A DNA stretch of 64,000 bases. Source: Streptomyces sp. NBC_00620 (GTDB lineage Bacteria > Actinomycetota > Actinomycetes > Streptomycetales > Streptomycetaceae). This document shows positions 61,672 to 64,000 of this stretch, in pieces. A program made the translations under genes and the position numbers. The stretch's first letter is position 1, and every line of letters begins with the position of its first letter. The notes beneath the pieces were generated by a model. The model did no database searches. It was not told the origin of the DNA and saw only the letters and a program-made list of their open reading frames with translations. The DNA is taken from the NCBI RefSeq assembly GCF_026341825.1, contig NZ_JAPENY010000002.1, positions 310,001 to 374,000 on the forward strand, written 5' to 3'.

Positions 61672-63315
61672 ATGGGCGCGCGATCGGTGGAGGCCGGGCG
61701 GAACGGGCGACCGGTGCAGCCGGCCAAGGGTGAGCGGCTCGCGGACTGGGCCGACGGGCGTCTCGGGCTGTACCCGATGGCCAAGACCAACCTGCGCAAG
61801 GTCTTTCCGGACCACTGGTCGTTCATGCTGGGCGAGGTCTGCCTCTACAGCTTCATCGTCCTGATCCTCACCGGCGTCTACCTCACGCTGTTCTTCGAGC
61901 CGAGCGGGATCGAGGTCGTCTACAACGGCTCCTACGAACCCCTCAACGGCGTCATCATGACGCGGGCGTACGAGTCCACGCTCGACATCAGCTTCGACGT
62001 GCGCGGCGGACTGCTGATCCGGCAGATCCACCACTGGGCGGCGCTCGTGTTCGTCGCCGGGATGCTCGTGCACATGATGCGGGTGTTCTTCACCGGCGCG
62101 TTCCGCAAGCCGCGCGAGGTCAACTGGGTGTTCGGCTGGACCCTGTTGTTCCTCGGGATCATCACCGGCCTGACCGGCTACTCGCTCCCCGACGACCTGC
62201 TCTCGGGCACCGGTGTCCGCTTCGCGCAGGGTGCGATCCTGTCCGTCCCGGTGGTGGGGACGTACCTCTCTTTCTTCCTCTTCGGAGGGGAGTTCCCGGG
62301 CCACGACATCATTCCGCGGTTCTTCCCGATCCATGTGCTCCTGCTGCCCGGGATCATGCTGGGCCTGGTGGTCGCCCATCTGATCCTGGTCTTCTACCAC
62401 AAGCACACGCAGTACCCCGGGGCCGGACGGGACCAGAAGTCCGTGGTCGGCATGCCGTTCATGCCGGTCTACATGGCCAAGGCGGGCGGCTTCTTCTTCC
62501 TCGTGTTCGGGGTGCTGTCGATGATGGGGGCGATCGCGACGGTCAACCCCGTGTGGGCCTTCGGGCCCTACCGCCCCGACCTGGTCACCACCGGCGCCCA
62601 ACCCGACTGGTACCTCGGCTTCTCCGAGGGGCTGATCCGGGTGATGCCGGGATGGGAGATCAACGCATTCGGCCACACACTGGCGTTGGGCGTCTTCATC
62701 CCCTTCTCCCTCTTCCCGCTGATCATGCTGGCGATCGGCGTGTACCCGTTCATCGAGTCATGGATCACCGGGGACACCCGCGAACACCACATCCTGGACC
62801 GGCCGCGCAACGCGCCCACCCGCACGGGTCTCGGCGTGGCCTGGCTGAGTCTGTACGGGGTGCTGCTGATCGGCGGCGGCAACGACATCGTGGCCACGCA
62901 TCTGCACCTGTCGATCAACTCGATCACATGGTTCGTGCGGATCTCCTTCTTCGCCGTGCCGGTGCTCGCCTTCGTCGTCACGCGGCGGATCTGTATGGGG
63001 TTGCAGCGCAGGGACCGCGACAAGGTGCTGCACGGACGGGAGTCGGGCACCATCAAGCGGCTCCCCGACGGCGAGTTCGTCGAGGTCCACGAACCGCTCA
63101 CACAGGCACAGCGGTTCGCCCTCACCCAGCACGACCAGGCGACGCCGTACGAGGTGGGTCCGCTCGTCGACGCGAACGGTGTCACCCGCCGCGTCGGTCC
63201 CTCGCGCAAGTTGCGGGCGCGTCTGGCCCGGGCCATGTACGGGCCCGACACACAGATCCCGAAGCCGACGGCGGAGGAGTACCGGGAGCTTACGAGCGAG
63301 GATCACCACCACTGA
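61672..63315 (+). CDS. qcrB: Cytochrome bc complex cytochrome b subunit, isolated copy
   Basis: Membrane quinol-oxidising subunit of the actinobacterial bc1-aa3 respiratory complex. The 547-residue protein has the haem-ligand histidines in RQIHHWAALVFVAGMLVHMMR and in FFPIHVLLLPGIMLGLVVAHL, the Qo-site PDWY in QPDWYLGF, about nine helices and a long cytoplasmic C terminus. Streptomyces normally encode QcrB next to QcrC and QcrA; neither is here, so this is probably an extra copy. ATG at 61672 has GAGGGGAAGG upstream. The 3' end overlaps the convergent gene by 26 nt. Confidence 0.92.
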   Translation: MGARSVEAGRNGRPVQPAKGERLADWADGRLGLYPMAKTNLRKVFPDHWSFMLGEVCLYSFIVLILTGVYLTLFFEPSGIEVVYNGSYEPLNGVIMTRAYESTLDISFDVRGGLLIRQIHHWAALVFVAGMLVHMMRVFFTGAFRKPREVNWVFGWTLLFLGIITGLTGYSLPDDLLSGTGVRFAQGAILSVPVVGTYLSFFLFGGEFPGHDIIPRFFPIHVLLLPGIMLGLVVAHLILVFYHKHTQYPGAGRDQKSVVGMPFMPVYMAKAGGFFFLVFGVLSMMGAIATVNPVWAFGPYRPDLVTTGAQPDWYLGFSEGLIRVMPGWEINAFGHTLALGVFIPFSLFPLIMLAIGVYPFIESWITGDTREHHILDRPRNAPTRTGLGVAWLSLYGVLLIGGGNDIVATHLHLSINSITWFVRISFFAVPVLAFVVTRRICMGLQRRDRDKVLHGRESGTIKRLPDGEFVEVHEPLTQAQRFALTQHDQATPYEVGPLVDANGVTRRVGPSRKLRARLARAMYGPDTQIPKPTAEEYRELTSEDHHH

Positions 63316-64000
63316 CCGCGGTGAGGACTTCGGCCCTGCATTCGGCCGGGCTGCCCCACGCGGTGCGCAGGGCACGGGCCTTGGTGAGCCAGAGGGACAG
63401 GTCGTACTCGGCCGTGTAGCCGATCGCGCCGTGCAGTTGCAGCGCAGTACGGGCTGTCGCGTACGCCGCCTCGCCCGCCGCGACCTTGGCCGCCGCGACG
63501 TCGGCCGGTGCCATGGACAGCGCCGCGCCGAACAGCAGGGGCCGCGCGAACTCCAGGGCGATCTTCGCGTCCGCGAGCTGGTGCTTGACGGCCTGGAACG
63601 AGCCGATGGGGACACCGAACTGGGTGCGCTGCTTGACGTACTCCACCGTCCGGTCGAGGAGGGCGAGTCCGACACCGAGCGCCTGGGCGGCGGTGGCGAG
63701 CCGGGCCCAGGCGAGCGTCTGGGCGGCGGCGCGGGTCACGTGGGGGCCGGTGGCGAGGAGCTCGCCGTTGGGGTGGGGGAGGGTGAGACTTCTGGCGGGG
63801 TCGAGGGAGGGGCGTGCTGATCCTGTGGGACCGCTGCCGCTGCCGCTGCCGCTGAGGTGCAGGCGGGCGGGCGGGGTGGTGTCCCGTGTGGGGGCTTCGG
63901 GGGAGTCCACCGTCAGGTGGATGTCCGCCGCTTCCGCGTCCAGGACGAACGGGCCTCCGCCGGGCAACGCGACCGTCGCCAGCGCCTCGCCCGAGGCCAG
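63290..64000 (-). CDS. Acyl-CoA dehydrogenase family protein, 5' end outside window
   Basis: Partial gene: the frame stays open to the window edge, so the start lies beyond base 64000. The visible C-terminal 236 residues include the end of the beta domain, a Ser/Gly-repeat loop (LHLSGSGSGSG, encoded by a GCCGCT microsatellite near 63830-63855), and the C-terminal helical domain: YVKQRTQFGVPIGSFQAVKHQLADAKI and LQLHGAIGYTAEYDLSLWLTKARAL. These are the standard FAD-enzyme signatures. The catalytic base region is atypical for short-chain types and cannot be judged without the rest. Its last 26 nt overlap the qcrB end. Confidence 0.9.
   Translation of the reverse strand: MASGEALATVALPGGGPFVLDAEAADIHLTVDSPEAPTRDTTPPARLHLSGSGSGSGPTGSARPSLDPARSLTLPHPNGELLATGPHVTRAAAQTLAWARLATAAQALGVGLALLDRTVEYVKQRTQFGVPIGSFQAVKHQLADAKIALEFARPLLFGAALSMAPADVAAAKVAAGEAAYATARTALQLHGAIGYTAEYDLSLWLTKARALRTAWGSPAECRAEVLTAVSGGDPRS

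Noticed and set aside
61672..63315. qcrB as a pseudogene because it lacks qcrA and qcrC
   Set aside because: The frame is intact with haem-ligand histidines and the PDWY motif, and it has a good ribosome binding site.
63825..63860. GCCGCT microsatellite as a phase-variation switch
   Set aside because: The unit is 6 nt, so changes keep the reading frame of the acyl-CoA dehydrogenase; it only lengthens a Ser/Gly loop.

Overview
The window is high-GC (about 70 %) actinobacterial chromosome, almost certainly from a Streptomyces. The signs are: GTG, TTG and ATG starts used freely; many 4-nt stop/start overlaps; -10 hexamers placed 6-8 nt before start codons (leaderless genes); a priA-type hisA with no trpF; a trpC-trpM-trpB-trpA order; and a gene order that matches, from general knowledge, the lspA-dnaE-his-trp-lgt-gltBD part of Streptomyces core chromosomes. 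No tRNA, rRNA, CRISPR array, insertion sequence or prophage was seen.

Layout. Bases 1-6.6 kb: 3' end of a TraR/DksA-type gene, lspA, an RluD-like pseudouridine synthase with a GNAT acetyltransferase, a CPA1 Na+/H+ antiporter, an MscS-type channel and a dienelactone-hydrolase-like enzyme. 6.6-11.4 kb, minus strand: Tat-exported PhoD phosphatase, a membrane-anchored DsbA-like oxidoreductase, a membrane protein and a DUF2252 protein. 11.4-19.6 kb: dnaE, a 59-aa small protein, a NYN-domain protein, a two-gene ABC exporter and a DUF2567 membrane protein. 19.7-24.0 kb, minus strand: a 24-aa bL37-like ribosomal protein, a YbaK-type deacylase, a LON-substrate-binding-domain protein, a helical-repeat protein and a beta-helix membrane protein.

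24.1-29.8 kb is the histidine operon hisD-hisC-hisB-(54-aa membrane protein)-hisH-priA-(RidA)-hisF, nearly all translationally coupled and closed by a terminator. An ArsR-type regulator with a conspicuous operator and an MFS transporter follow. 32.6-42.0 kb holds hisI-trpE, three small membrane proteins, trpC-trpM-trpB-trpA, a second DsbA-like protein and lgt. PriA is expected to serve both histidine and tryptophan synthesis, which ties these two regions together.

42.0-50.7 kb, minus strand, is the most unusual part. It is a seven-gene translationally coupled cluster of four divergent ADP-ribosylglycohydrolase (DraG-fold) paralogues, a ribokinase-type sugar kinase, a CaiB-type CoA transferase and a CitE-type lyase. 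One paralogue has lost part of its metal-binding motif. Low-complexity extensions flank the first gene junction. The cluster looks like one pathway or regulatory module for an ADP-ribosyl or ribosyl substrate, but its function cannot be read from sequence alone.

50.9-64.0 kb: a VIT1/CCC1 metal transporter, gltB-gltD (glutamate synthase) behind a possible GlnR box, a secreted GH46 chitosanase, a zinc-finger rhomboid protease, a TerF-like vWA protein coupled to a HutD/Ves protein, an isolated extra copy of cytochrome bc complex subunit b, and the 3' part of an acyl-CoA dehydrogenase gene running off the window. Start codons were re-chosen where a Shine-Dalgarno sequence, a leaderless -10 box or a gene overlap decided them.
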